Shown here piece by piece: positions 42,930 to 55,803 of a stretch of 64,000 nt of DNA. Position numbers and translations under genes: made by a program. The DNA lies in contig WIDE01000044.1 of assembly GCA_015039315.1 (NCBI GenBank), positions 57,994-121,993 on the forward strand, read 5' to 3'. Under the pieces are notes generated by a model that saw only the letters and a list, made by a program, of their open reading frames with translations, was not told where the DNA came from and ran no database searches. This DNA is from Clavulina sp. PMI_390. Lineage: Eukaryota > Basidiomycota > Agaricomycetes > Cantharellales > Hydnaceae. Numbering within the stretch: position 1 is the stretch's first letter; the number at the start of each line of letters is the position of its first letter.

Positions 42930-45900
42930 ATGAAGCTGCCTACTTTACGACGCGTCAAGAGCAACATCCCAGCATCCACTCCGACTCCAGAATGGGATCC
43001 TCCAAATATCCTTCCCACTGGCCTCTACGTCCTAGGCGATATGGGCTCGCGTTTTCCCCCAATGCGAAAAGCGTCGGACCCAGTCTTGCCAAGCTTTGCG
43101 TCTCCCTTGGCAGCAGCACCTCTCAGAGCGTCGACAGCATCTGCGCCGCCCTCCGGACCTTCGTCTCACCCCAACCAGTCCCGGCGCGCTGCCCCAGTGA
43201 ATCGACCGTTCCATGCTACCCTCTCCACGTTTATCCCTCCTGAAGCGGCCAAGGCGGCACCCCAGTAAGCATTAGCCCGCGCCGCTCACTATATCTCGTT
43301 TATGAGCCTGGAATCTCATTACCATGCACACACGTTATTTGATGCCGTATAGGCCTGGGCAGTACACGAATCACCATATGCAACATGCCGATGGCGAGCA
43401 GGCACCGGAGGCCGCGGGCACGACTGGTGCTGCGACGACGGCCACTGCGCCTGCGACTGCTACCAATCAAAGTCTCAGTGTGAACACTGGTGCCAAGAAA
43501 CAACCACGCATCGTAGAACTCGCCTCAGCAGCATCGTTATCATCATCATCATCTCCAACTTCCCCGCAACCACCGACGCCTCCTACAAAGGACATCGACG
43601 CAACGCCCGCCTTCCCTTTCCCCCCGTTGGCACCATCATCTCCCGCTGCAATTCCAAATCAACCGACCACTTCTGAGGTGCGCACGCGATCTCCCGCTTG
43701 TCAAAACCTTGTCTGATGTGCGGACAACGAAGAGTGTATGCGCTCCAGAGCTGACCCATCATCTCTCTATTTGGACATAGTCTACGGTTGTGGCTGCTCC
43801 TGCTGCTGTTAATGCTACTCTTCGGTCGCCATCGCCCCCTGCTTCCGATTCCGTTGGCGACAGTCGCCCTCCTCATCTCCGCAAAGTAAGTGTGCATGGA
43901 GATATGAAATTTTTGGCGAAAAGCCCTACTTTTCTCATGGTCAAACACACCCACTAAATTTACGAATATTATTATTGCAGATGACTTCACTCCCAGGAAG
44001 CTCGCTTCGTTCAACCAGTACTCTACGCACTGGCGCCAACCCTGCTTCACGAGTTAACGGGACTGTTCCACGCCGAAGTCCTACCGAGTAAGTCGTGAAT
44101 CATGCTTGTTCCTTTTTGCGAATCCTTTCCCTCGCACTACTGTACAAAGGCTCACTCATTTATTCTCCTTAATTATTCGCTTTTTCCTCTCGTGCACATC
44201 GCGTTCCTCGCTTGACCTGCCCACCCACCAACACATCGACTCACGCGCACACGCACGGATAGTCCCATCCCAGGCGGCGCTACTGAGCCCGAGCGCGAAA
44301 ATCCTCGTGCTCCCCCGAACGAGTCTAATCAACAGCAACAGGTTCAACAGGTGCAACAACTCGTCCCACCGACCGGTTCCCTGGCTCTTGGCAGCAATGC
44401 GGGGGCTGGCCCGCAGAATGGGAATGGCAGCAACTCGCGATCTGCCTCGCCCACATTGGTGGAAACACCACGAAGCATGAGTCCTCTTTCTGTGTCTGTT
44501 TCGCCCCAGGCTTCGGTCCTGCGCAGGTAAATTGAAACTTATGCCTCCATGAGATTAGTTCTAATTTTCTGTGATAGAACGAGGAATGGATCGAGTTCGA
44601 ATATGCTCTCGCAGCCGTCTTCAGTATCTGGCTCTACAGCCGGACGCTCGTCGCGACAGGGAAGCATGTCGTCCTCTGGGCACAGCCATGGCTATCACAG
44701 TAGTGCGAACCATGCCACTCCGTAAGTATATTCGATCAGCACCATTCGCTCTTGAAGGCCACTATTCTCATTATTTCTCGTTGCTAGTTCGCAATTCGAG
44801 ATGATGACTCCTGCTCCGCCAGAAAAGGACTCCTCGTCACCGCGCAGTAGCACCGTCAATTCCAAGTCGTCTGGCAGTACTTCTGGACTGAGGAGCCTTG
44901 GGAGAAGGTCGATTTCGTTGTTCGGGTCGAAGCTTGGTGGTGGTGGTGAATCGAATGGGAAAGGGTCTACTGGTGCATCCACTGCTGGGAAAAGCCCTCG
45001 TGCGTCTGGGGATAAATCGACGCTGATGAGGCTCTCGGACGCCTTTAGCAGCAAACGCGGCAGTGGCAGCAAATTCGAAGATAAGAGGTGTGTGGAGAGC
45101 GTCCCATCCGTGACTATTTCGCGATGACTGACAATGTGCAATGTTCTCTTTCTTGGATTGCTGACTATTAGGACCACCGAGTCACCTTCGCCTAAACCGA
45201 ATCAGAATCAGGCACCAGTTCCTGCGTCCCCGCGTCCCAAGAATGTCAATGCCGCCCCTCCTCCCTCGGCGTGGAATGGCCCGGCTTCCCCTCGTCTCCT
45301 TCCTGATCAGCCGTCCCAGCCCGCTCAGCCTCCAAGTCGTACGCCGGCGCGTTCAAGAAGCCAACAAGAGCTGAATGCACCCCCTCCTCCTGTCAGAGGG
45401 GATTCGCTGGCGGGCAAACCTGCTGCTCCTGGTCCTGCACCTGCACCCGCTCCGAAGACAGTTCAGTCGTCGACACTACCTGCTCGAACGAGAGGAGGTT
45501 CGATCTCTGGCTCGCAACCATTACCTCCACCACCTGCTACGCGTCTCCTCCCTGGTGTCCCTTCAAGCCCTGGACCAAGCTCAGTCCAGATCAACCCTAC
45601 TCCTGGACCATCCACAGTTCAGCGACCGATGAATAATGATCTACTGATGCGCCCTCCCCAGTCACCCCTCCGAGCTGCCGCAGGTCCAGCAGCTCCCAGT
45701 CCTAGCACGAGCCCCGTCCCTCGCGTTCGCAGTCCCATGAGGCCTATGCCTGGTCCCCAGCCGAATGCAGGAGGTCCCGCACCTCCCCGAGTTATGAGCC
45801 CTCCTTCCCATGCTGGACGTCCTGGACCCGGCCCCAGCAATGCACCCATGAATGCGCGGCCCATGCCCCCGAACGCTCCAACCAAGTCCCCATCCCTGCC

Positions 45901-46666
45901 TGCTCCCTCAACCTACATGTATCCCACCCCTCCCCCGCAGTCTCGTCCAGTCCCTGGTCCATCATCTGTTAGCACCCCACCCACTCCCAGACGCCAAGCT
46001 GTCCTCCTCCCCACTGCCACTGGAAACTCCAGAGCCCCTGCGGACCCTGCTCTTGTGCAAAGACTGAACGCGATTAGTCGTGGCAGGAGCGAAGAGAGCG
46101 ATGAGGAGCTGCAGGATTCAATTGCAGCGGCGTTCATGAATGGCCTCGGGGGCGATGATGACTCGGATGACGATGAGAGCGAGGACCACCAGGATGCGAT
46201 GATAAAGGCTCGGGCAAAGAGGAGGGGCGCCTCGGTGCGGGGTCGTGCTAATACAACTGGTAGTGCTCCAACTCCTGGGCCATCGGGGATGGGCCAGGGA
46301 CAACCACAAGGGCGACCTCCAGCAATGCCTAGTATGAACCCGCAGATGGGGAGGATGGCGACTCCTCCCTCTCCTGGCCCTCAGCCTGCCGTGGCTTCGT
46401 CCATGTCGTCCCGGCTTGCTGCCGCTCGTCAAGCTACCCCTTCCCGCCCAACTGGCCCTCGCACTGCTCCAGCAGGGGCATCTCAACCCCTTCAACAACA
46501 GATGCCGCCAGCGATGAATGCCCCTCGCCCTGATCTGAGTCTGCGCTCGAGATCCCCTGGTCCGAGATTACTACCCAGCCATACTGGAAATGCTCCCCCC
46601 GCTCCTGTTCCGAATGATGGTCGGCAGAACCAAGGGCGGGCCCCACCGCCTATGGTCAGGATCTGA
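42930..46666 (+). CDS. Large disordered Ser/Pro/Ala-rich protein
   Basis: Multi-exon gene, start MKLPTLRRVKSNIPASTPTP, last exon ending MVRI at 46666. Almost all of it is low complexity: poly-Ser and Thr/Ala tracts (LASAASLSSSSSPTSPQPPT), Gln-rich (NQQQQVQQVQQL), a basic and Ser segment LRSLGRRSISLFGSKLGGGG, KSTLMRLSDAFSSKRG, and a long Pro-rich region (about 45190-46050). Near the C-terminus there is one acidic and basic patch with predicted helix (EESDEELQDSIAAAFMNGLG, then DDDSDDDESEDHQDAMIKAR). This may be a binding site or nuclear-localisation region. No catalytic domain recognised; likely a scaffold or regulator, function unknown. Exon ends within 43263-45180 are tentative. Confidence 0.65.
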
Positions 46667-47187
46667 TTCGGTGTTATCGAACACCAGGATCTTGCCCCAC
46701 CGCCTATACCTCAACCCATGCCTCTACTATCACCTCCCGCTACCTTTTATTGAGCCAAGGCCTTTGTCGTTGTTCGTGCTACCAGATACCTTTCATCCTT
46801 CATCTCTTGTCATGCCATCTTGTTCTGCTCATCCTTACATTTCTCAATTTGCTAATTTCGCCCACCGCTACGTTGTTCATGTTTTGTTTTCTTGACACTA
46901 GAACGCTCAGTCTCGCATCACATCTTACAGCCCTACTTATTACTTATCATATCTTATGTGTACAATGCACGCTTCCGGCAATAGAGCGTGTCGAATAAAT
47001 ATCTTGTCTTATCATCATTCAGAACTGTTGATTTTCTCGTGACCAGTCTGCACTTGCAGCTTCAGGGCAACTCTCTAGCTTGGGGAGGACGACTCTTTCG
47101 CGAATGTCAATGAGAAACGGGTTGAATTAATGTTGTAGACAAGAAGACAAGGTGCCGTAATAGGGAAAAGAGCTATAAGCTTTGTCT

Positions 47188-48131
47188 CTATACGCCATCG
47201 TAGCTTGCGCCACCAGCCTAAGGACGCCGAGAAACCAGACGAAACACAATGTTAGCAAGGGTTTACCAGATTGGCAGAATATCGCACACAAGAAACGAGA
47301 CGGACCTTCCGCAGTTTCTTCACAATTGGCTCCTCAGCCAGGTCGGTAGCGTTCTCCGCAGCCACCTCTAGCGAGTAGACTTTGAGCACCCTCTTCACAT
47401 CAGCTGCATGGACGGACACCTGGAATCGAAGATGCAAGTACCCCAATAATTCATTAGCAAGTTGAGCAAAGAGAGGGGGCAGCTATTAACGAGACCATGA
47501 CACACCTTTGCTTTCCGCATCACGCGGGTGTTAGGGCCAATCCATGTTACAAGGCAGAACTTGTGTCGTGTGCTCTCCTTGTCCTGTATTTGGGAATATA
47601 TTGTTAGCCGGTCATGTTGGGACGGCAATCAATGATCATGAAGCAAGGAAGACTTACGTTGGAGTAGCTAACACGGACATAGGCACTGTCCATTGTCAAT
47701 CATTCATCCCAGCGTTTCGACTCCTCTGTCAATCTCGTGGAGGCGAAATATAGAGGAGCAAGGCGAACGTACTAGGCAGCATCACCCTCAGGAAGGACCT
47801 TCTTAACACCCTCGAGGCCGTCAGTTCCCGTCGCAGCCAGCTTGAGTTTGTCGCTCCGATCAGACTGCCACTCATTCCGTTAGGACAGAAGGACAGGTGT
47901 TCTCAACGGTAAGCAGAAACGTACCTCATAAGTGATCAGCAACCAGTTTGTTTCCGATTTATCTTTCCTAACATCCTCATAGGCTATTCACCAGTTGCCA
48001 CCACCCCAGGCACGAGACACAAAAATCGAATCGCCAGCAGTCAGTTCAGTGGGAACTCTGTGATTCGGGGACAAATTCCAATGGAGATATATCAAACCTT
48101 CGGCGATTTCAGGTGCGGAGACGTCAGCCAT
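47188..48131 (-). CDS. Coactosin-like actin-binding protein (ADF-H domain)
   Basis: About seven short exons. Exon 1 (48098-48131) gives MADVSAPEIAE; splicing to about 47984 gives AYEDVRKDKSETNWLLITYE. Then SDRSDKLKLAATGTDGLEGV, KKVLPEGDAAYAYVRVSYSN, DKESTRHKFCLVTWIGPNTR, VMRKAKVSVHAADVKRVLKV and the C-terminus EPIVKKLRKAGGASYDGV with stop at 47188-47190. This is a complete ADF-homology fold of about 140 residues, the normal length for coactosin. It binds F-actin and counters capping protein; cytosolic. The open TGA near the first junction belongs to the intron. Confidence 0.85.
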
Positions 48132-48659
48132 TGTTCAAGACGTGGCAGAGGACCAAGGTAGTGATGGGAGGGAGGGGGCGGAGGGACGAAACGAAAGCGG
48201 TGTTTGGAAACGGTTTGGTTGGGCGGACGACACACACTTCCTTTTGACAGTGACAACCCACGGCCAGATCGGGAAATCAGATTCCCAGGGCAAGCGCCGA
48301 ACATGCACTCAATCACTGACCGCTCTTGACTTTCTGATACGTCAATAGAATGATGAGGATGGGGGATATGGATTTATCCAATGCACAGGCACATAGGTAC
48401 ATAGGGTGATCGTATGAAACACAAGTGTTGACGTATGAGCTAGTGAGGGAGGTCTTCCACAAAAATTTGATGCCCGCACAGACAACACCACGTGCACCAC
48501 CATCTCTATCCGCCTGCTCGGTCGCCTTAAATGCCTTACAGAACCAGCCCAGCATGAAGGCCGAGAGCGATGAGAACGCTGTTGAATCCGCAAACACTGA
48601 GGGAGTGAACTGCGGCGAGGAGCTCAACACTATGAGATCAATTGGAGAACCATCACTGA

Positions 48660-49364
48660 GATCAGCTAGAAAAGTGTGGTTGAAGCAGCTTGCCACGTAC
48701 TTGAGGCAGATCTCAACGAGGAATGCAGCATCAAGTGTGATGATGATTTTGAGGAGGGCACAGAGCGCGACGTTGAGCTTGACCACGAGAGCGGCGAGAA
48801 CAGTGATAGAGTACTTCTTGCATCCAGCGAGGATCGCCTATGGGTCAATACGCGTGTACGCATTCTTATTAGATGACGCATAGAAGCTAGTTTCTAGATA
48901 AACCTCTACGCACCAAGATGATCTCAACGAAAAGGTGGACACAGAGGCCAAGGTCGGCGGAGCCAATGGGAGTTTTGAGGTCAATTTCAGCAGCAAGGGC
49001 GACAGCAGCGTTGATATCGGCGATGAGAGTATCCATGCATTGTGAAGGATCGCGAACTATTATGATGGAGTGGCTCAGCGAGGAACGTGTCTGGGCTTGA
49101 GAGTTCACTTACCACCATCCAAGAGAATGACATCAGCGTAGACTTTGACTTGGAGGTCAGAAAGAACATTGACGAGGTCTTGGCCGCATCCTAGGAGGAA
49201 AGCATGAGCCAACGGGAATCATCAGTCCATTGACTAGACGTACCGCATCGACGCTCAAGACTTTGCTCTCGGACTACGAGGTCAGTCGCGATCGGACTCG
49301 CGCTGGAGTAAAGGCTGAAGCTCAGAAGGAAAAGGAGAGTGGCGTAGAAGCGAGTGAAATGCAT
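48660..49364 (-). CDS. Small secreted hydrophobic protein with Kex2-like site
   Basis: Exon 1 (49244-49364) encodes a clear signal peptide MHFTRFYATLLFLLSFSLYS, SSASPIATDLVVREQS, and LERR, a dibasic Kex2-type site, just before a Cys pair (CGCG). Later exons encode QDLVNVLSDLQVKVYADVIL, then PSQCMDTLIADINAAVALAA, GSADLGLCVHLFVEIIL, GCKKYSITVLAALVVKLNVA and LCALLKIIITLDAAFLVEIC. The mature part is a run of amphipathic/hydrophobic helices with regularly spaced Cys. The 3' end is uncertain: a GTACGT donor after EICL would end the protein soon after, or the frame may run on to 48313. No family recognised; secreted by prediction. Confidence 0.5.
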
Positions 49365-51054
49365 TTTTGCAAAAGAGTGGGTGGGTGGGGTAGCGGAGCT
49401 GGTAGAGCTGAAGTGGGGAAGAGAGGAAAGGTCGATGAGTGAGATTGTAGCAAGAAATTGGTAGCCTCTTTATAGCTTTTCAGAGCCAGGTCCCTGCATT
49501 CGAGCTTGACGAGAGTGAATTTTCAAGCAAGAGATTTGCTATGCAATGCTCAAGAATTTGTCGGCGTCGGAGAGGAAGAGGCTAAAGAGGATCACAGAAG
49601 CTTGAGCGGGAGAGCTCAGCAAGCTTGAACCGAGCAACCAGCCACCGAGCCGGGGGAATCCGAAGAGACTAGAACATAGCACAGCTACCCTTTCCCTCGA
49701 CCCACCGCACGGATAGGGAGTCAACGAAGATACATGCCGCGAAACGGGCCGTCTAAATACCGAAAGGAACAAACCGGATTGACTATACACGGCGACACAG
49801 AGTTGGACTGAATCGATTATGAGTATATCCATGACCTCGAGAAGCATCCATTCAAGGATGAGTCCGAGACAGGGAAAGGTTAATCACTTCCAGTGAATGG
49901 TGCTTAGAAGAACTTCAACCTGTTTCGAGGATGGGTCGAGGCTCGGTATATTATAATGTTGTGTGCAATTCATCCTCGGTCCCTGTGGGCATTACTGGAC
50001 GGCTCTGACCGTGATTGGCCGCGGCTTGCGGGCAGGACACAGGCTTGTCCAATAGTCGTAACGGTAACACAGTAGTTTTTGAGTACCCATTAGTGATTCT
50101 AATCGGATGAGATGCAGTAAAGGAGAACGTTCTAGAGGTAGAACCCCTCATGTCGTGAATCAGTAAAATGACCACAGCCGGGAGTTTCAAGGTTAGTAGG
50201 AAGGTCAGCCACGGTCGAGCTTCCTCAACTGCTTTTGGGGGCGGACAGGGGCCAGAAGTAGACCAACGAGGCCATTTTTCAGGTTTGATATGTTGGACAG
50301 GAAAGAAAACGCGGACAGGGATTGAAGAGGCCTCCGAGGTTGAACGGGAGCCGAGTCGGGCAAAGAGAAATAGAGCAAGGGATTTGCAATTTAACGAGCT
50401 GGGAACGGTCCACAATGTTAACAGAAGGTCGTCTTTCTCTTTTGCGCACGGAGGCTTATAGCTTGTGAACAAGGCTACAGGAGCAGCTTTTGTCGTTCGT
50501 TGGTGGCCGTGGGAATTGAGCAATTTCCACGTGACACGCCGTTGAAGCCGACAGTGTCGAAGCTTTGCTGGGCCACATATCCAACAGAGAAGAACAGACG
50601 TAAGCCCCCATGGAACATCATGAGACTAGTGCAGAATAATCTGGTGGATTCTCCAAGCTTCTCTTCCGGTTTTGCGCGATGCGGTTGATTCAGAGTGAAC
50701 TAGGAAGGTATAAACCTAACCCGGCCTCTCGCGAACCATGCACGATCGACCCCCGGTGTGCGCCGATTATTTGAGATCGAGGCACATGAAGCCGCTTTCT
50801 GGATACGGTCCGCACTGCGGCCCTTGACTCAATAACATCCTTGTCTTCCGACTCTTTCCAGTCGAGCGAACATGTCCCCGTGTTCGGCATTATTGGATGC
50901 ATCGGAGAATCCAAAGCGTGACATTGCCCAAAGTTCAATGAACGTCATCGTGTGACGCGACGTGCAACTCTTCGCTCTCGTTTCCCTTATATTATGCTGG
51001 CACCTCATCGGTCTGCCAGTCTCCCCCACCACCAAAATCATATCCCATCCTACA
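49365..51054. other. Intergenic, with one unsupported minus-strand frame
   Basis: About 1.7 kb without a recognised gene. A 190-codon frame at 49951-50523 (minus) has no splice sites, no signal and no similarity that could be recognised; it may be chance. The last 60 bp before 51055 are C-rich, as expected for the phosphoketolase leader. Confidence 0.4.
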
Positions 51055-54000
51055 ATGCCTTCGGACCAATATCAGACGCCCCCAGCGGCCAGCTTGATCG
51101 ATCCGTCCAAACCCATCTCATCCTTTGCCGTTCAATTGGACACCTCGGCTCCCAAGGACCTCGATCTCGATGGCCTTCTCGCCTTCCAACGTGCAGCCAA
51201 CTATCTCTCCGCCGCTCAAATTTTCCTGCAATCCAACACCTTGCTTCAAGGTAACGGCGGCAAGCTCGTAAAGGACGATGTCAAGCCTCGCCTCCTCGGT
51301 CACTGGGGAACGTGCGCCGGCCTCACCCTTGTCTACGCCCATGCCAGTTATCTGATCACCAAGCAAGCAAAAGAGGGTAATGATCTCCAGATGCTCTTCA
51401 TCACCGGTCCAGGTCACGGTGCCCCAAGTTTGCTCTCCACACTATTCATCGAGGTATGCTTCGCACATGGATCATAATTTTCACCTGACCTTTCTACTAA
51501 CTGGGGGTTATAACCGGCAATTCCGTTTGCGCCATGCTTTCGCCTTGCTCGGTCCGTCTTCCGCAAACAATTAGGGCACCATCACTCGATTTTATTCTCA
51601 GTACCCTCTCTCCGTCTCTGGAGTCGAGAAATTTATCCGTGCGTTCTCCTGGCCTGGTGGTTTCCCTTCGCATGTCAATGCAGAGACTCCTGGCGCTATC
51701 CATGAGGGAGGCGAGCTCGGATACGCCCTTTCTGTCGCGTACGGAAGTGTGATGGACAAGAAGGATCTCATTGCTGTTACGTGAGTATTATACCCGGCCT
51801 ATTCGGGTTGCTTTCACTGATGTTAGCTTCTCCTTATAGTGTTGTGGGAGATGGTGAATCAGAGACGGGCCCAACGGCTACGGCGTGAGTGCCTCCACTG
51901 TTTTTCCTCTAAATTTGTATTCTAAACCCATTAAATTCGGTACACCATCAGCTGGCATGCGTAAGTACTCTAAAATTGGTTGCAACTCACTCAGATCATA
52001 TTCATCACTGATATCTCTCCATTCCTTTTTCTTGCAGACACAAGGTACCAAATATTGACACCTCTTGACATTTTGAAGCGCTGACCCTCATTTTCTCTGC
52101 AATCTCCATCAGTGGATCGACCCCAAGGAGAGCGGTGCAGTTCTTCCCATCCTTCACCTCAAGTACGTCCGCTATTAATGGCGAAATACTCCGCTGTTTA
52201 CCATTTTCTTGTAATTAGTGGTTATAAAATTTCGGAGCGCACCCTCCCCGGTGCAATGGACGACCTCGAACTCCTCGCTCTATACACTGGCTACGGATAC
52301 CAAGTCCGCTTCGTCGAATTTGGCGCAATCCCCCCGTCAGCAGAGGAGGTGCAGGCCAGGATCGTCGAGCTCAACAAGGACATGGCCGTCACCATGGACT
52401 GGGCCCTGAGTGAGATCCGCAAGATCCAGACGGCCGCCAGAGAAGGAAAACCCATCGTGAAGCCTAGGTGGCCCATGATTATCCTCAGGACGCCCAAGGT
52501 GTGTTTTGGGTATTCTCCCCCCTTTGCTTTTCGACCACACCACTGACGCGGCTACTCTACTCCCCCCCATTTGGTCCCCAGGGAATGACCGGCCCCGCGA
52601 AAGTCGACGGCCAGATTGTTATGGGCTCCTTCCGCGCCCATCAAGTCCCCCTCCCGAAAGCCAAGGCCGACGACGAACAGCTCGCTCAGCTCCAAGCCTG
52701 GCTTGAATCGTACGACTTCCCCTCCCTGATCGTCCAGCCCCTCAACCCATCCGACTCCAATGCCTCAGTGGAGACCAAGTTGGTCAAGGAAGGCGCGAGT
52801 GCCGAGGCGCCCGACGGCCTTTTCACGGACGCGGTGCTGCGTATCCTCCCACCAAGAGTTGACCGAAGGATGGGCATGATCAAAGAGTCTTACAACGGGT
52901 ATACTCCGCTGGACGTGCCGGACTTCAAGGATTTTGTGAGCAAGAAGCCGGAAAAGGACGAAAGCCCCATGAAAGCCATTGGAGGTGAGTGTATGGTATT
53001 TTCACCCAGCTTTGATGGGCGGCTTGTTGTGCTACGGAGACTAATTGTTCTTTTGAATTGCAGCGTATTTGAAGGAGGTGATCAAGAAGAACCCTGAGAC
53101 GTTCAGGATTTTCAGCCCAGATGGTATGTCCACGTTGCCAAGCCGCTCCCTCTCCGTCAAAGGCACTCACCATCGCTGGTTGTGATCACAGAACTCGGCT
53201 CCAACAAGCTTGATGCGGTGTTTGACGTCACGTAAGTTCTGCTTATTATTCCCGCTCCGAGTTCGTGGTACCAAACACTACCACCTGTAGCAATCGCCAA
53301 TTCCAATGGGACCCGGAAAGTAGGTCGAACTAATGGATCCCTTGACTTACAAATTGTTGACCATTTGGCCCTCTCTTTGATAGCTGCCCATATCGGCGGG
53401 CGAGTCGTCGAGATGCTGTCTGAGCATAGTGAGCACAACCACCCTCACCCACCCTTGATGGTCACTTTCTGACACAATTGTATCACAGCTCTTCAGGGAT
53501 TCCTGCAAGGTTATACACTCACAGGCCGCACGGGTGCGCCAAGCTCCCTTACTCCACAATTTGTCGATCTCATTGACTCACTCGGTATCACGCCGTAGGC
53601 TTGTTCCCATCGTACGAAGCCTTCCTTGGTAAGTGAATATATAACACGTTCTTCAACAAGTTGAATAACGACTCGTTCCATGTCCAGGAATTGTCACCAC
53701 GATGGTGCAGCAGTACGCCAAGTTCAATAAGATGGCCGTCGAAGCAGCATGGAGAAGTGATGTGGCCAGCCTGAACTACATCGAGACATCCACCCTGTGG
53801 CGCCAGGAACAGTGAGCCCTCATTACTCTCAATAAGGGAAAGAACAAACGCTGATCATGCGTGGGGAATCGTAGTAACGGATATTCGCATCAGGTATGCA
53901 CCCACCCGCTAACATCTTCGCATTGAAGGTTATTTGACATATCGTTTTGCATTATAGAACCCAGGCTTCGTTTCCTCGCTCTTGACGCTCCCCCGCAACA

Positions 54001-55278
54001 TGGTCCGCGTCTACTTGCCTCCGGACGCCGCCACCGCCGTGTCAGTCATGGCACATTGCTTGAGGAGCAAGAACTACGTCAACCTGGTAAGTGGTCAACG
54101 GTTATGGCGACAAACATCCGTGACTGATAAATATTTGCATCAAAGATCATCGGCAGTAAAGCTGATGGTGCATCGTACTTGTCCGCGGATGAGGCCGAAC
54201 GCCATTGTGTTGCGGGTGAGTGCCTCAGTCATTGCCTCATCTGAATTACCCGATCTTGTTCTCACATCTTGATTGTATGGGATAGGCGCGAGCGTGTGGA
54301 AGAAGTTCTCCACTGATGAAGGCATGAACCCCGACGTCGTTCTCGTCGGTATTGGTGTGGAGACGACCGCCGAGATCATCGTACGTCCAAGACCTCTATT
54401 TCTGATCCTCCTCTTGGCTCAAAGCACCCTGTATTCCCTATCTGGCGACAATAGGCTGCCGCGAACATCTTGAAGAAAGAAGGCGTCCGTGTCCGTGTGG
54501 TCAACGTCGTCGGTGCGTCTTACCCTCTCTCCTCCAATCCGCTTCTCTCTGACTTACCAGCCCCCACCCCCTCATGACAATTCAGACCTCATGATTCTCG
54601 GCGAGCAAGGCTCCCATCCTCACGCCCTCAGCACCGAAGACTTTGACGGGCTATTCGGCACAGACGTTCCTGTTGTAATCAACTATCACGGATACCCCGC
54701 TCAAGTCAAGGGCCTGCTGTTCGAGCGCAATCATCATATTGGGCATAAGCGTATGGAAATCCTCGGATATGTGAGTCACCTATTACAAGATCTTCTGTTG
54801 TGAGGAGTGTACTGAAGCGTGACTGTACTTGCACTTGTAGATTGAGGAGGGTACGACGACTACTCCTTGGATGATGCTCCGACTCAATCAAGGTTCGTTG
54901 AGATTCTATGATGAATCCTGCTGGTTGACTCAACTCTTCTCTTACGGATGCAGCTGGCCGCTTTGACATTGCGGAGCGTGCGGTTGGGCTTATTGCCATG
55001 TATCAGCCAAACAGCAGCGTTGCCGTGCGGGTACGGTCCCTTTCATCATTCTCTCATATTTTCCCCTTGCTGACCATGGGCATTCCTACCTCCAGGCTCA
55101 TGAGCTTCGCTCTTGGTACAAGCACCAGAATACAGGTAATGAGCCATATAGATTTCGTGACCGCTATTCATTGAATCTGACATCAATCCCCACTTCCTTA
55201 GAGTACGAGAAGTACGCTCTGTTGCACGGCATCGATTCGCCAGACTTGAACGCTGGTGTTACTATGTACGAGGCGTGA
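51055..55278 (+). CDS. Xylulose-5-phosphate/fructose-6-phosphate phosphoketolase
   Basis: Many exons from MPSDQYQTPPAAS at 51055 to MYEA and stop at 55276-55278; about 800 residues, normal for the family. The enzyme splits xylulose 5-phosphate (or fructose 6-phosphate) with phosphate into acetyl phosphate and an aldose phosphate, using thiamine diphosphate. Motifs seen: HWGTCAGLTLVYAH, ITGPGHGAPS, FSWPGGFPSH, EGGELGYALSVAYG, the ThDP-binding GDGESETGPTATAWHAHKW, NGYKISERTL, GYGYQVRFVE, WPMIILRTPKGMTGP, GSFRAHQVPL, then the C-terminal domains with FLQGYTLTGRTGLFPSYEAF, LNYIETSTLWRQEHNGYSHQ and PVVINYHGYP. Two micro-exons of 9 and 7 nt (51952-51960 and 52038-52044) encode the WHAHK segment. Cytosolic; feeds carbon to acetyl units. 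Confidence 0.9.
51952..51960 (+). other. 9-nt micro-exon of the phosphoketolase gene
   Basis: CTGGCATGC lies between ATCAG and GTAAGT. Together with the 7-nt exon it joins ACGGC (ends 51884) to TGGATC (52113), giving T-A-W-H-A-H-K-W, the sequence conserved in phosphoketolases. Confidence 0.75.
52038..52044 (+). other. 7-nt micro-exon of the phosphoketolase gene
   Basis: ACACAAG lies between TTGCAG and GTACCA. It is required to complete the His-Lys of the conserved WHAHKW motif in frame. Confidence 0.7.
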
Positions 55279-55803
55279 TGAACTCGTTGGACATTGACGG
55301 GAAAGACGTTCTCTGCTCTGCAGTTGAATGATTGAAAATGCTCTGCCACCCACATCTCGATTCTTGTACAAAATCCATTCTGTAACTTCCGCAAGGACAT
55401 CTGTTGTACCATCGTTCTCAATAATAGAGAGTTATTCTGAATCATATGCATGAAGACAAGAAGTACCAAGGCGTGGAATGAAACATATTAGAGTAGAACC
55501 AGACCACGGTTAACGTTCGCACAACTATGCTACGCACGATTACAATAGCATATGAATTGTTACACTCTCAGCAATTCCTGTCTCGAAACAAGTCTGCGAT
55601 TGTGCACCTGTTAGACTTGCTTGATGTTTCATTAGGCTGATGCAAGTGCTTCTCAACAAATGTCCAATCTATTGAATTGCTCAATTCACAGTTGACTAGC
55701 AAATGGGGATAAGCGAGCAGCAATGACCCCAATGTCAGCAGAAGTCTCTGGAAGCACATGATTGATTATGATTTTATGATTATGATTATGACATAGCCGC
55801 CTC
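55279..55803. other. Intergenic between convergent phosphoketolase and K4
   Basis: Contains a 63-codon minus frame at 55568-55759 with a hydrophobic N-terminus (MCFQRLLLTLGSLLLAYPHL). It could be a small secreted protein, but there is no other support. Confidence 0.35.

Noticed and set aside
47975..48100. In-frame TGA in the coactosin gene suggesting a pseudogene
   Set aside because: The stop lies inside the first intron; splicing 48098 to about 47984 gives the normal coactosin start MADVSAPEIAEAYEDVRKDK.
49951..50523. 190-codon minus-strand frame as a gene
   Set aside because: No introns in an intron-rich genome, no motif and unusual composition; kept only as a remark in the intergenic entry.
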